Source: an uncultured Dorea sp.
GTDB taxonomy: Bacteria > Bacillota > Clostridia > Lachnospirales > Lachnospiraceae
Reading direction: 5' to 3'
Assembly (NCBI GenBank): GCA_910584095.1
Contig: CAJTYU010000001.1
Location: 62,001 to 126,000, forward strand
DNA: 64,000 nucleotides
Shown here: positions 7,942 to 15,783 of the stretch, piece by piece
How the letters are laid out: each line of letters begins with the position of its first letter
How positions within the stretch are numbered: position 1 is the stretch's first letter
Position numbers and translations under genes: made by a program
Notes under the pieces: generated by a model
Databases searched by the model: none
What the model was told of the DNA's origin: nothing
Seen by the model: the letters and a program-made list of their open reading frames with translations, nothing else

Positions 7942-8610
7942 TTAACCTCTTTTCTTGATGATTTTAGGCAGTGCCACTACTGCCATGATTCCAATACAAA
8001 TACAAACAACTTTCCCACATATCCAGCTAAAATCGCTACTGTTCTCTAACTTCCTGAAGGCATAGGAGAATAGGTTCCATGCTTTAAAGGTTCTGTCACC
8101 GATGCTGGAATTTGTAATCAGCCACAGCACCGTGCAGCCCCCGATTCCCACCCACATATTCCGAAACAGGCAGGAAAGCAGATTTGATAAAAGTCCCCAG
8201 AAGCCAAGCGTGACAGCGATAGCGGCAATATATACAAAGAACTGGCATATTTCATTTTCTATACCACCTTGCCCCATCTCATTTATGTTTGGATTTTGGA
8301 ATAGAAAAAACAATCCATATCCAATGACTGCGACAGCCAGTAAGAACATTTCCTGTATCACAATCCGTCTGTAAATAGAATTCATTCTTTTTTTCATGGG
8401 GCATAGCCGCCAGATTTCCGACCGCTTGCTGGCAATTTCCTGCGTATAGGTATCTGCACAGAATGTGAAAGTAAGGATTGCCATTGGTGCTTCTAACGCA
8501 ATTCCTATTTCGTCAGAATAAGTTATCCCTCTGACAAGGCTTAAGATTATGACAAAAAATACTGCATAAGCCTGCTTTTGGAAGGTCAGGGAGATTTTCA
8601 TTTCACGCAT
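7942..8610 (-). CDS. ABC-2 type permease subunit (second)
   Basis: About 222 residues with six membrane helices and no soluble domain. I place the start at MREMKISLTF (8610) because AAGGAGG precedes it and the ATG overlaps the TGA stop of the upstream permease (TGATG), a sign of translational coupling. An in-frame ATG at 8634 has no better site. It pairs with the ATPase downstream and the larger permease upstream. Confidence 0.8.
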   Translation of the reverse strand: MREMKISLTFQKQAYAVFFVIILSLVRGITYSDEIGIALEAPMAILTFTFCADTYTQEIASKRSEIWRLCPMKKRMNSIYRRIVIQEMFLLAVAVIGYGLFFLFQNPNINEMGQGGIENEICQFFVYIAAIAVTLGFWGLLSNLLSCLFRNMWVGIGGCTVLWLITNSSIGDRTFKAWNLFSYAFRKLENSSDFSWICGKVVCICIGIMAVVALPKIIKKRG

Positions 8611-9674
8611 CAATATACCCGCCTCCTTTTCCATATCTGCATTGAAAGAAAGATGATGCAGATTGCGGCTAAGATGAGGAAACTCTGATTCAGCAATGCC
8701 ATTGGCGGAGGGGCAGTATCAAAAAAATCTCCTGGGAACCGCACCATAATCGCTAACGGTCTGCCATAATATCCATAGATGCCTTCCGCATTCCTGCTTC
8801 CCATATTGGAATACACGATATAAAGAAACAAAAACGGCACTGCTGGCAGCGGGCTTTTAAACAGCAATGAAATCAGGCTGTAAACGCTTACAATCATCAG
8901 CATATTTGGCAGGATATATAAAACGCTTGCAAATAAAAAGTCCATCAAATGAACTTCAAAACTGCTGTTTCTCGTTGATACAAGGCAAATACCAAAAAAT
9001 ATAAGATTTAAGACCGCACATATTATCAGGCAGACTGAAAAACCGCCTCCCACCTTGCCAGATAGATATTTTCCTGCGCTGACAGGCTTTGTATGAAGAA
9101 GCTCATAGGTATTTCTCCTTGTATCCTGCATAAATAAAACAGACAATAAAACGGTTGCGAAAAATCCCATAAACAGCCCTGCAAAATCAGCAAATTTTCT
9201 GGAAAAGTAGTACGAAAATGCCCTGTTTTCCAATTTCTCTGAAATATAAGAATTGATTTCTTCACGGGTTCCTTTATGATAGGCTGTATTCTCATACTCA
9301 TAATATGCATCGTAGAAGCCATATTCTTCCAGATGGGCGCAAGCCGTCTTAAAATCCATTTCTTTCATTTCATCAATCACAGATTGCGCCTCCACATTTT
9401 CCATTTCGGATTCGGAAACAAGGATTTCTCGTATTCGTTCTTCCCACTTTTCCCGCCGCAGCACTTTCTCCGTCGGCACATATCCGTCAAAAACATCTCC
9501 ATCCCGATAGTTTTGCGGATAGTCATTCACAATAGTTTCCCCCGCCCTGAGATAATGGATGTTCAGATAGGGGCTTATATTTTGAAATACCATAAAAACA
9601 CCAATTGCGATGCCAAGCCAGAGCAGAGGGCTCTTCATATAATTTTTTACCTCTCTTTTCATAATTGACCGCAT
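8610..9674 (-). CDS. ABC-2 type permease subunit (first)
   Basis: About 354 residues. An N-terminal helix (SPLLWLGIAIGVFMVFQNIS) is followed by a long extracellular loop of roughly 130 charged residues and then five or six membrane helices with RNTYELLHTKPVSAGKYLSG, typical of ABC-2 permeases. The start MRSIMKREVKNY at 9674 has GAAGGAGG upstream. Large outer loops occur in exporters that sense or handle antimicrobial peptides, so a detoxification role is plausible. Confidence 0.8.
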   Translation of the reverse strand: MRSIMKREVKNYMKSPLLWLGIAIGVFMVFQNISPYLNIHYLRAGETIVNDYPQNYRDGDVFDGYVPTEKVLRREKWEERIREILVSESEMENVEAQSVIDEMKEMDFKTACAHLEEYGFYDAYYEYENTAYHKGTREEINSYISEKLENRAFSYYFSRKFADFAGLFMGFFATVLLSVLFMQDTRRNTYELLHTKPVSAGKYLSGKVGGGFSVCLIICAVLNLIFFGICLVSTRNSSFEVHLMDFLFASVLYILPNMLMIVSVYSLISLLFKSPLPAVPFLFLYIVYSNMGSRNAEGIYGYYGRPLAIMVRFPGDFFDTAPPPMALLNQSFLILAAICIIFLSMQIWKRRRVY

Positions 9675-9760
9675 AACTTTGCCTCCTTCATTATATAGTG
9701 ATTCTATTGTAAAAGAAAAATCACAACAGAAAGACAATAAAAAGAAAAACGCCGGATTAC
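9675..9760 (-). promoter_or_regulatory. Probable promoter region of the ABC exporter genes
   Basis: A perfect TATAAT lies 13 bases before the permease ribosome-binding site, but no -35 box sits at the right distance. That fits a promoter that needs an activator, most simply the response regulator encoded two genes upstream. This is inference; no operator was identified. Confidence 0.35.
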
Positions 9761-10942
9761 TTACGCAATCCGACGGAATATTGCTGTCACCACAGCCCCT
9801 CTATGTTCATCATTTCCTAAAACTAATTTTCCTCCATGTTTTTCACAATACAGCCTGCTGATATACATTCCCAGCCCCGCATGTTTCAGGCTGTCTTTTA
9901 CATTCTGCCCATAGAACGCTTCCGTAATTTTTTCTGCATCTTCCCGAAAACCATCGCCGTCATCCATGACACAGATACTTAATTTTTCATATCCAATCTT
10001 TACCATAATTATAATCTGCCGTTTACCATGACGCAGGGCATTCGACAGAAGATTTTCCGTTACTTCTAAAATAATTTCCTTATCTCCGTAAAATTCTTCC
10101 TTTGATTCAGACGCTTGCAACATACATTGTTTCCCATCCTCTTTTTCCAAAATGGCAAGTTCTCCCTGAATATCCTTCTCTAATTGTCTGGCAGAAATAT
10201 TCTCTGGGCTCAGCCGCCGATTTTCTAAACTGCTCAATTTCCGCATTGTTTCTACAAAGGCATCCATACGTTCAATCTGGCGTCCGCTCTCTGACAGCAT
10301 TTCCATTGCCTGTTCCATATCTATATCTTCGCTTGGCAGATATTCCATCAGCATTTCCTGATACCCTTTCAAAACGGACAATGGGGTGCGTATATCGTGC
10401 GAAATAGCCGCCCGCAGCATCTTTTCCTCCTCAACCGTCCGCCATAATGCCTGATTATTTCTGGCAAGCTGTTCCCGCATCTTCTCAAATTCCCTGCAAA
10501 GTTCGCCCATCTCGTCCTTATTCTCATAGGAAATGCAAAAATCCAAATGATTCTCGGCAATCTTTTTTGATGCCTGTACCAGTTCTTCCATCGGCTTTCT
10601 TAGCTTGTTTTGGTAAAAGAGGAAAACTGCCACGCAGCTTCCTGCTATAGACAGTATCAACACGGCATAAGTCTGTAAAAAATCGCAAAGCTCTGACACA
10701 AAATAGTCTGACTGTGTCATCTCATAAGAACTCGGCCTTGGAATATCCGCCACATAACCAGATCCTTCATTATCTACTGCTTCAAAATATGCTTCTTCAT
10801 CCACATAATTCCACCAGATATGCATTTGCGTCCGTTCGGCAATTCTGGCAATAACTGCCGAAAGAAGGAACCCGCAAAATAAGGCAGCCGCCATATATAA
10901 AAAAATTGTTTTTCTTACGGAAAGATTTCTTATTTTATCCAT
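9761..10942 (-). CDS. Sensor histidine kinase
   Basis: A 393-residue membrane sensor kinase: helices at about 13-33 and 92-110 enclose a 58-residue outer loop, then HAMP, then the dimerisation domain with SHDIRTPLS (phospho-acceptor His182), an N box ENLLSNALRHG near 297 and DDGDGF and HAGLGMYIS nucleotide-binding boxes. All catalytic motifs are present. The start MDKIRN at 10942 overlaps the response regulator gene by 13 bases; an alternative start lies at 10960. It probably phosphorylates that regulator and controls the exporter downstream. Confidence 0.87.
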   Translation of the reverse strand: MDKIRNLSVRKTIFLYMAAALFCGFLLSAVIARIAERTQMHIWWNYVDEEAYFEAVDNEGSGYVADIPRPSSYEMTQSDYFVSELCDFLQTYAVLILSIAGSCVAVFLFYQNKLRKPMEELVQASKKIAENHLDFCISYENKDEMGELCREFEKMREQLARNNQALWRTVEEEKMLRAAISHDIRTPLSVLKGYQEMLMEYLPSEDIDMEQAMEMLSESGRQIERMDAFVETMRKLSSLENRRLSPENISARQLEKDIQGELAILEKEDGKQCMLQASESKEEFYGDKEIILEVTENLLSNALRHGKRQIIIMVKIGYEKLSICVMDDGDGFREDAEKITEAFYGQNVKDSLKHAGLGMYISRLYCEKHGGKLVLGNDEHRGAVVTAIFRRIA

Positions 10943-11604
10943 CGGTATCCCATCCCCCATATGGTTTCAATATATTCTGTTTCTGTAAATTGCTGGAACT
11001 TTTTTCTAATTCGGCGGATTAGCTCTGTAATTACCCTGCTGTCACCTTCTGCATCATATCCGCAGACCTTCTCGTAAATCCTGTCTTTATCAAAGACCAT
11101 CCCTGGATTCATGGACAAAAATTCAATAATTCCATATTCTAATCTTGTCAGTTCCAGATAATCTGTGTGAATCTGCACGGTCTTTGCATTATAATCAATA
11201 GACAGTTCTCCCAAAAAGCAGCATTCTGCCTTTTCTTTGCGCCGTGTTTCCCGTTTCAGGTGCGCTGTAATCCTTGCATCTAGTTCTTTCAGGCTAAACG
11301 GCTTTAAAATATAGTCATCGCCTCCTGAAGAAAGCCCATTTATAACGTCTTGTTCGTCTACCCGTGCGGTCAGAAACAGAATCGGACAGGCTACTTTATC
11401 CCGTACCCTCCTGCATACCTCTATCCCATCAATGTCCGGCATATTTACATCCAGTAATATAATATCTGGCTGTAGCTTTATTTTATTTAACCCTTCCAAT
11501 CCATTCTCTGCCGTAATGATTTCATACTTTTTAATTTCCAGAAATTTTTTCAGCATTTTAAGAAGTTCGGTATCATCGTCAATAATCAATATCTTATAAG
11601 CCAT
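10930..11604 (-). CDS. OmpR-family response regulator
   Basis: A 224-residue regulator with a receiver domain (acid triad DDD at 9-11, phosphorylation site Asp52 in LLDVNMPDIDG, Lys in DDYILKPF) and a C-terminal winged helix ending IETIWGMGYRWIK. It is the first gene of a five-gene set with the kinase and ABC exporter. Confidence 0.9.
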   Translation of the reverse strand: MAYKILIIDDDTELLKMLKKFLEIKKYEIITAENGLEGLNKIKLQPDIILLDVNMPDIDGIEVCRRVRDKVACPILFLTARVDEQDVINGLSSGGDDYILKPFSLKELDARITAHLKRETRRKEKAECCFLGELSIDYNAKTVQIHTDYLELTRLEYGIIEFLSMNPGMVFDKDRIYEKVCGYDAEGDSRVITELIRRIRKKFQQFTETEYIETIWGMGYRWIK

Positions 11605-11967
11605 TTCTACTCCTTTTCCTTGGTATGGTTGCCTTTCTGGTTTGTTTTCCTATCATGTGCATAAATTATCAACAATAGGATGTCCCTTTGCCAGTCAACA
11701 TTTAAAATTAATTATACTATACAAATCCCAACAAATACACAACGAACACTTTGTTTTAATTAGAAAGAGCATCTAAATTTCGTGATACATACCATTTACT
11801 ATAGTTTTATGCTGCAGCCTCAGCAAAAATCGGCAAAGTTACTAAACTCTGCCGATTCTACGCTATGAATAGATTATTTCTTTATCTACAATCTCTTTTA
11901 CATAAGCCCAAATATTATTTTCCTGTCCACTCTAAGACATCTTGTTCCTTTAGGTATCCGTTATGCC
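11605..11967. other. Intergenic stretch between the regulator and TnpV remnants
   Basis: No gene is visible. Towards the response regulator there is a TATAAT on the minus strand near 11710, a possible -10 box without a convincing -35. At 11828-11857 AATCGGCA and TGCCGATT form a hairpin followed on the minus strand by TTTTTGC, a weak terminator for the TnpV remnants. Confidence 0.4.
11828..11857 (-). terminator. Weak terminator-like hairpin
   Basis: An 8-bp perfect stem with a 14-base loop and a short T-run on the minus strand. It lies about 110 bases beyond the TnpV remnant. Confidence 0.4.
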
Positions 11968-12141
11968 CTATGCCTGTTTCATGCCCTCAATAATCCTGTG
12001 GTACTGCTTTCGATAGTCCAGATGCCGTTGTCCCCATGTGCCTATTGGCTTTTCTTCTTCGGTAGGTAATCTTAAATCTGGAATCAGATACCCATTTTCT
12101 TCGTGATATGTGCCGCCCAACTGTTCAAATAGTAATTTCAT
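11968..12141 (-). pseudogene. TnpV-like mobile-element protein, truncated
   Basis: Starts MKLLFEQLGGTYHEENGYLI behind AGGAG and continues PDLRLPTEEEKPIGTWGQRH, the N-terminal hallmark of TnpV proteins carried by Tn4451-type and conjugative elements (usually about 110-125 aa). It stops after 57 residues at GMKQA. Sequence beyond the stop (EQDVLEWTGK in another frame) resembles the TnpV C-terminal end, so the middle has been deleted and the frame lost. Confidence 0.7.
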
Positions 12142-12226
12142 ATGCAAAAACTCCTTATCTGTATGGTTTAGTTTCTGTGGGGTATCTGCAAGCAATGTAT
12201 CAGCAGGCTGTAGGTATATACTATCT

Positions 12227-12295
12227 TTAAGTTAAGTAATCCCCCTGCAACTCATACCATAAACCATTGCTTTCATCATAAATATACTTGTCCAT
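12227..12295 (-). pseudogene. Second TnpV-like fragment (22 aa)
   Basis: MDKYIYDESNGLWYELQGDY followed by LT and a stop. This is the standard beginning of another common TnpV subtype (xxYIYDESNGLWYELQGDYY), cut off before the LP-x-E-E-x-KPIG-x-WGQRH core. A GGAGG lies upstream. With the neighbour it marks a decayed mobile element. Confidence 0.6.
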
Positions 12296-12460
12296 TAAAA
12301 AATCCTCCGTCATAATATATTCACACATACATCACAGTTTCTCGATTGCCATACTTTATTATATCTTGTTATGAGATTTTTCTGCCCTTGATTTTGCCCT
12401 TATGATTGTGCAGAACAAGGGTAACATTGAGGTAGTTGTCTGCGGCAAAATGCACGATAA

Positions 12461-12652
12461 TTAATGGCGAAAAAGCGGCATAACAAGATTAACTGCTGCC
12501 AAAGCATCCGCACCAATGCAGCGTCCGACAAAAATCCCATCTGCTATCGAATAGATACCGCTGAAAATCATACTTAATGTAGCCGGGATTGCACATTTTA
12601 TAAAAAGTTTTGTTGGTTGCATTTTTTCAAACACGAAAGTATTCGTGTCCAT
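12461..12652 (-). pseudogene. N-terminal fragment of a second MATE transporter
   Basis: 63 residues beginning MDTNTFVFEKMQPTKLFIKC with AGGAGG upstream, and reaching AAVNLVMPLF, the end of the first MATE helix pair. It then stops, where a full protein needs about 390 more residues. It follows a MarR remnant in the common MarR-MATE order. Confidence 0.7.
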
Positions 12653-12675
12653 AATATCCTCCTGATTTGAAATGC

Positions 12676-12957
12676 TCATTTTTCTGCATTATGATTCGCT
12701 CTACCTATCGTTGTGTTGAGCACATTTGCGTACTTTTGCAAAAGGGGAAGAAGAATATCTTGTTCCTCGGCGGTCAGCATTCCAAAGGCTTCTTCCTCGG
12801 CCGCAACCAACGGCACCATTATGCTGTCAATCAATTTTTTGCCTACAGCAGTCAAATGAATATACTTGTTCTTTTTGTTGCCAGCTTGACAAATCAACTC
12901 AATCATTTCGCAGACCTGATTGACAGCTTCTAATTTTTTGCTCATATTATTTTCCAT
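12676..12957 (-). pseudogene. MarR-type regulator lacking its DNA-binding core
   Basis: 93 residues. The first 20 (MENNMSKKLEAVNQVCEMIE) look like a MarR N-terminus. The rest (NKKNKYIHLTAVGKKLID then AAEEEAFGMLTAEEQDILLP) is the wing and C-terminal dimerisation helices. About 50 residues with the recognition helix are missing compared with the usual 140-150. The reading frame, ribosome-binding site and promoter are intact, so a dimerisation-only protein could still be made. Confidence 0.6.
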
Positions 12958-12979
12958 GGTGTTATCCTTCCAAAAGCAT

Positions 12980-13024
12980 ATACTCCGAAACCGTAGAATT
13001 TAACATACTGCGATTTCGGAGTAT
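12980..13024. promoter_or_regulatory. 11-bp inverted-repeat operator of the MarR-type gene
   Basis: ATACTCCGAAA and its exact complement TTTCGGAGTAT lie 23 bases apart. One arm is in the promoter spacer and the other just downstream of the expected start of transcription. This is where an autorepressor would bind, although the encoded protein now lacks its DNA-binding helix. Confidence 0.6.
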
Positions 13025-13030
13025 TGTCAA
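13002..13030 (-). promoter_or_regulatory. Promoter of the MarR/MATE remnants
   Basis: TTGACA, 17 bases, TATGTT. The -35 is perfect. The promoter remains intact although both genes behind it are broken. Confidence 0.65.
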
Positions 13031-13054
13031 GATGGTTAATGTGTATGGACAGAC

Positions 13055-13100
13055 AAAAAACGCCCTTAGCCATGAGTCCCTCCCCACAGCTAAAGGCGTT
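13055..13100 (-). terminator. Terminator downstream of guaA
   Basis: AACGCCcTTAGC pairs with GCTAAaGGCGTT, and six T follow on the minus strand. It is about 170 bases past the guaA stop and just before the MarR promoter, insulating the two. Confidence 0.65.
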
Positions 13101-13232
13101 ATAATATGGATTTATTTCAGTCATTCAAACCGCTTGCAAATCATTCTCCCACCAACAAACCGTTTGACAGTAAGAATAATCGCACTGAAATGACTGTTAT
13201 CAATTTGTTATCAAAAGACCTTTCCAAAGCCC

Positions 13233-13259
13233 GCAAACCCGCATAAACACTGGGTTTGC
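13233..13259. terminator. Hairpin just after guaA
   Basis: A perfect 8-bp stem (GCAAACCC/GGGTTTGC, 11-base loop) begins 14 bases beyond the guaA stop. There is no clear T-run on the minus strand, so it may protect the mRNA end rather than terminate. Confidence 0.4.
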
Positions 13260-13272
13260 TAAGCATTTTTAT

Positions 13273-14250
13273 TTACTCCCACTCAATTGTCCCGCACGGC
13301 TTTGGCGTCAGGTCATACAGCACTCTGTTCACACCTTCCACTTCATGGGTAATACGGTTCGTAATATGCTCCAGCAAGTCAAATGGCACATTCTCCACAG
13401 TTGCAGTCATTGCGTCTACAGTATTTACCGCACGCAGGATAACCGGATACGCAAAAGTTCTTGCTCCCTCTTTAACACCCACTGACCTGAAATCCGGCAC
13501 AGCAGTGAAATATTGCCACACTTTGCCTTCCAGCCCGTTCTTTTCAAATTCTTCCCGCAATATCGCATCGGACTCTCGCACAATTTCCAGACGCTCTCTG
13601 GTAATGGCGCCAAGACAGCGCACGCCAAGTCCCGGTCCCGGAAACGGCTGCCGATAGACCATATTGTCCGGCAGGCCAAGCGCTTTTCCCACCACTCGCA
13701 CCTCATCCTTGTATAAAAACTTCAGCGGTTCTACCAGTTCAAATTGCAGATCCTCCGGCAGACCTCCCACATTATGATGCGCTTTTACACCGTCGCTCTC
13801 AATAATATCCGGGTAAATAGTTCCCTGAGCCAGATATTCAATTCCCTCCTGCCCTCTTGCTTCCTCTTCAAATACACGAATAAATTCCGCTCCGATAATC
13901 TTACGTTTCTTCTCCGGTTCTGCAACGCCTGCAAGCTTATCCAAAAATCTGTCAACCGCATCCACATAGATTAAGTTTGCATCCATCTGATTACGAAATA
14001 CTTCTACTACCTGCTCCGGCTCGCCTTTCCTAAGAAGCCCGTGATTCACGTGCACACAAACCAGCCTTTTTCCGATTGCCTTGATTAAAAGCGCCGCAAC
14101 GACGGAGGAATCCACTCCGCCTGAAAGCGCCAGCAGTACTTTCTTCTCGCCAACCTGAGACTGAATCTCCTTTATCTGCTTCGAAATAAATGCGTCTGCA
14201 AGCTCCTTCGTTGTAATGCGTTCCATATTATCCGGTCTCTTATTATTCAT
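13273..14250 (-). CDS. guaA: GMP synthase ATP-pyrophosphatase part, without glutaminase domain
   Basis: GMP synthase aminates XMP to GMP. This 325-residue protein carries only the ATP-pyrophosphatase and dimerisation domains: PP-loop SGGVDSSV at 43-50 and the invariant C-terminal end GTIEWE, with FPGPGLGVRCLG in between. The usual bacterial enzyme is about 515 residues because of an N-terminal class I glutaminase, which is absent: the ribosome-binding site (AAGGGAG) and ATG lie only 86 bases after the next gene. It is either the synthetase half of a two-protein enzyme, like archaeal GuaAb, or an ammonia-using paralogue. The 3' end of guaA is a common integration site. Confidence 0.85.
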   Translation of the reverse strand: MNNKRPDNMERITTKELADAFISKQIKEIQSQVGEKKVLLALSGGVDSSVVAALLIKAIGKRLVCVHVNHGLLRKGEPEQVVEVFRNQMDANLIYVDAVDRFLDKLAGVAEPEKKRKIIGAEFIRVFEEEARGQEGIEYLAQGTIYPDIIESDGVKAHHNVGGLPEDLQFELVEPLKFLYKDEVRVVGKALGLPDNMVYRQPFPGPGLGVRCLGAITRERLEIVRESDAILREEFEKNGLEGKVWQYFTAVPDFRSVGVKEGARTFAYPVILRAVNTVDAMTATVENVPFDLLEHITNRITHEVEGVNRVLYDLTPKPCGTIEWE

Positions 14251-14336
14251 AATCTGTACATTCTCCCTTTCTCACACAATCTCTGTATCTCTGTCATTCT
14301 TGTTCCCCTAATGCCTGCCGCCTCTATAATCTGAAA

Positions 14337-15236
14337 TTACATCCCGCTTTTTATTAATTCTACATAATCGCCAATACTGATATTTGCTCCGCCGCTGTAG
14401 CTAATATCAATTCCATCCTTCATCTGCTGGATTGCGGCTTGTATCTGAGGGTCGTTTATATCAATCCCAGCTATATCTTCATCTGACAATCCCCATGCAT
14501 CCTGTATGATTGCCAGACAACACTGTGTTTTCTCCTCCTCCGGCGCGGCATTCCACTCCGTTACGGTCCAGTTAAAATATGGATTATCATAGACCGTTCC
14601 GCTAGGCGCCAATAAATTCTCCATAGCGCCTTCTAAATCATAGAAACTCATAGCAAGCTCTTCTGTATCCTCCTGACTGATCTCATACTGCTTCGCATCC
14701 TCATTATATATAATATGAATCTGGAATCGTACGGCATCTCCATAACTCTGTTCTTCAACAGCGTCACGGAACGCCTGAAGCATCATATCTCCCAGCTCCG
14801 CTGTATCCTCCGTGGTCTTTGCTGCTTCCATGACCTTTGCAAACATAAGCCCGAAAATATCCGACGGATATACATCTACATCTACGACATAATTATCGTC
14901 CTCGTCTTTTTGAGAGCTGACTACATCATATTTTACAGTCGATAAAATATTTTTGATTTCTTTACGGAAGTTCTCTCCAAAATCTACATTAAAAATCTCA
15001 ACCTCTTCAAATATCTCCGTCATTTCATCCAGCGTTCTTTCATATTCTTTTTTTAGCTTCTTCTCATCCGTTCCAGTAAGCTTAGCATAATCGTCAAACT
15101 CGCCCTTTGTCTGCGCTTTCAAATATGCTTCTACAACTTTCACCCCATCCAGTTCTTTTCTTCCGCAGCCGGCCAGTACCGGTATCAGCAACACAACTGC
15201 TAACGCTAACGCCAGCCTGCTTTTCCACTTTTTCAT
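14337..15236 (-). CDS. Secreted lipoprotein, DUF5105-like
   Basis: A 299-residue lipoprotein with a lipobox LLIPVLAGC (lipidated Cys24). The mature part is acidic and helical, with Asp/Glu-rich stretches and a C-terminal domain ending SIGDYVELIKSGM. The general plan fits DUF5105-type lipoproteins of Lachnospiraceae, a tentative label. The start at 15236 is chosen because AAGGATGGGG precedes it and the signal peptide then begins MKKWK. Its own promoter is at 15280-15308. Function unknown. Confidence 0.75.
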   Translation of the reverse strand: MKKWKSRLALALAVVLLIPVLAGCGRKELDGVKVVEAYLKAQTKGEFDDYAKLTGTDEKKLKKEYERTLDEMTEIFEEVEIFNVDFGENFRKEIKNILSTVKYDVVSSQKDEDDNYVVDVDVYPSDIFGLMFAKVMEAAKTTEDTAELGDMMLQAFRDAVEEQSYGDAVRFQIHIIYNEDAKQYEISQEDTEELAMSFYDLEGAMENLLAPSGTVYDNPYFNWTVTEWNAAPEEEKTQCCLAIIQDAWGLSDEDIAGIDINDPQIQAAIQQMKDGIDISYSGGANISIGDYVELIKSGM

Positions 15237-15279
15237 TTGATTCCCCATCCTTTCTTGCATGTGTCTCTTTTATTTTTTT

Positions 15280-15308
15280 ATTTTATCATATCTGTCCTGA
15301 TTTCTCAA
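15280..15308 (-). promoter_or_regulatory. Promoter of the lipoprotein gene
   Basis: TTGAGA, 17 bases, TAAAAT, about 45 bases before the start codon. Confidence 0.55.
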
Positions 15309-15364
15309 TTACTGATGAACAGAATATGATCGGAAACAAAACTCCTTATAGTTTCCTATATCAC

Positions 15365-15392
15365 AAAAAACGGCTCTAAACAGAACCGTTTT
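15365..15392 (-). terminator. Terminator of the spoVA genes
   Basis: On the minus strand AACGGTTCT and AGAGCCGTT form a stem with a four-base loop, followed by six T. It lies just after spoVAE. Confidence 0.8.
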
Positions 15393-15402
15393 CCTAACTT
15401 TT

Positions 15403-15768
15403 TTATTTTTTCATCTTTGGCTCGAATATCCATGATGCTAAATATCCAAAAATCAACGCTGCTGAAATTCCCACCGCGCTGGCCTTAAATCCGCCCATAA
15501 AGATTCCAATAAAGCCTTCATCCTTCACCGCTTCTTTTACGCCTTTGAACAGTGTATTCCCAAATCCAAGAAGAGGCACGCTTGCCCCCGCTCCCGCAAA
15601 ATCCTGAAACGGCTGATAAATTCCAAGAAATCCAAGAGCCGCTCCGGTACATACCAAAAGTACCATAATCCTTCCCGGCATCAGCTTAGTCCGGTCCAGC
15701 AGTATCTGCGCCAGCGCGCAGATTAATCCTCCAACCCAGAATGCATTAAAATAATCCATAAAATCCAC
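15403..15768 (-). CDS. spoVAE: Stage V sporulation protein AE (SpoVAEb type)
   Basis: SpoVA proteins form the inner-membrane channel that loads and releases dipicolinic acid in spores. This 121-residue protein has four membrane helices and the conserved LLGFGNTLFKGVKEAVKDEG and IFMGGFKASAVGISAALIFG stretches of SpoVAE. It follows spoVAD by 15 bases in the same transcript. Confidence 0.9.
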   Translation of the reverse strand: MDFMDYFNAFWVGGLICALAQILLDRTKLMPGRIMVLLVCTGAALGFLGIYQPFQDFAGAGASVPLLGFGNTLFKGVKEAVKDEGFIGIFMGGFKASAVGISAALIFGYLASWIFEPKMKK

Positions 15769-15783
15769 AGCTATCCACCTCCT

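Noticed and set aside
12370..12460. Short frames reading either IVHFAADNYLNVTLVLHN (minus) or MIVQNKGNIEVVVCGKMHDN (plus)
   Set aside because: Both are open by chance over the same 80 bases next to decayed genes. Neither could be tied to a family.
12942..13124. 60-codon minus-strand frame across the MarR promoter
   Set aside because: It covers a terminator, a consensus promoter and an operator, and has no ribosome-binding site or recognisable product.
13255..13300. guaA 3' end as one of a pair of attachment direct repeats
   Set aside because: I looked for a second copy of the guaA end sequence (ACTCCCACTCAATTGT) between 3.3 and 13.2 kb and found none by eye, so no att pair is claimed.
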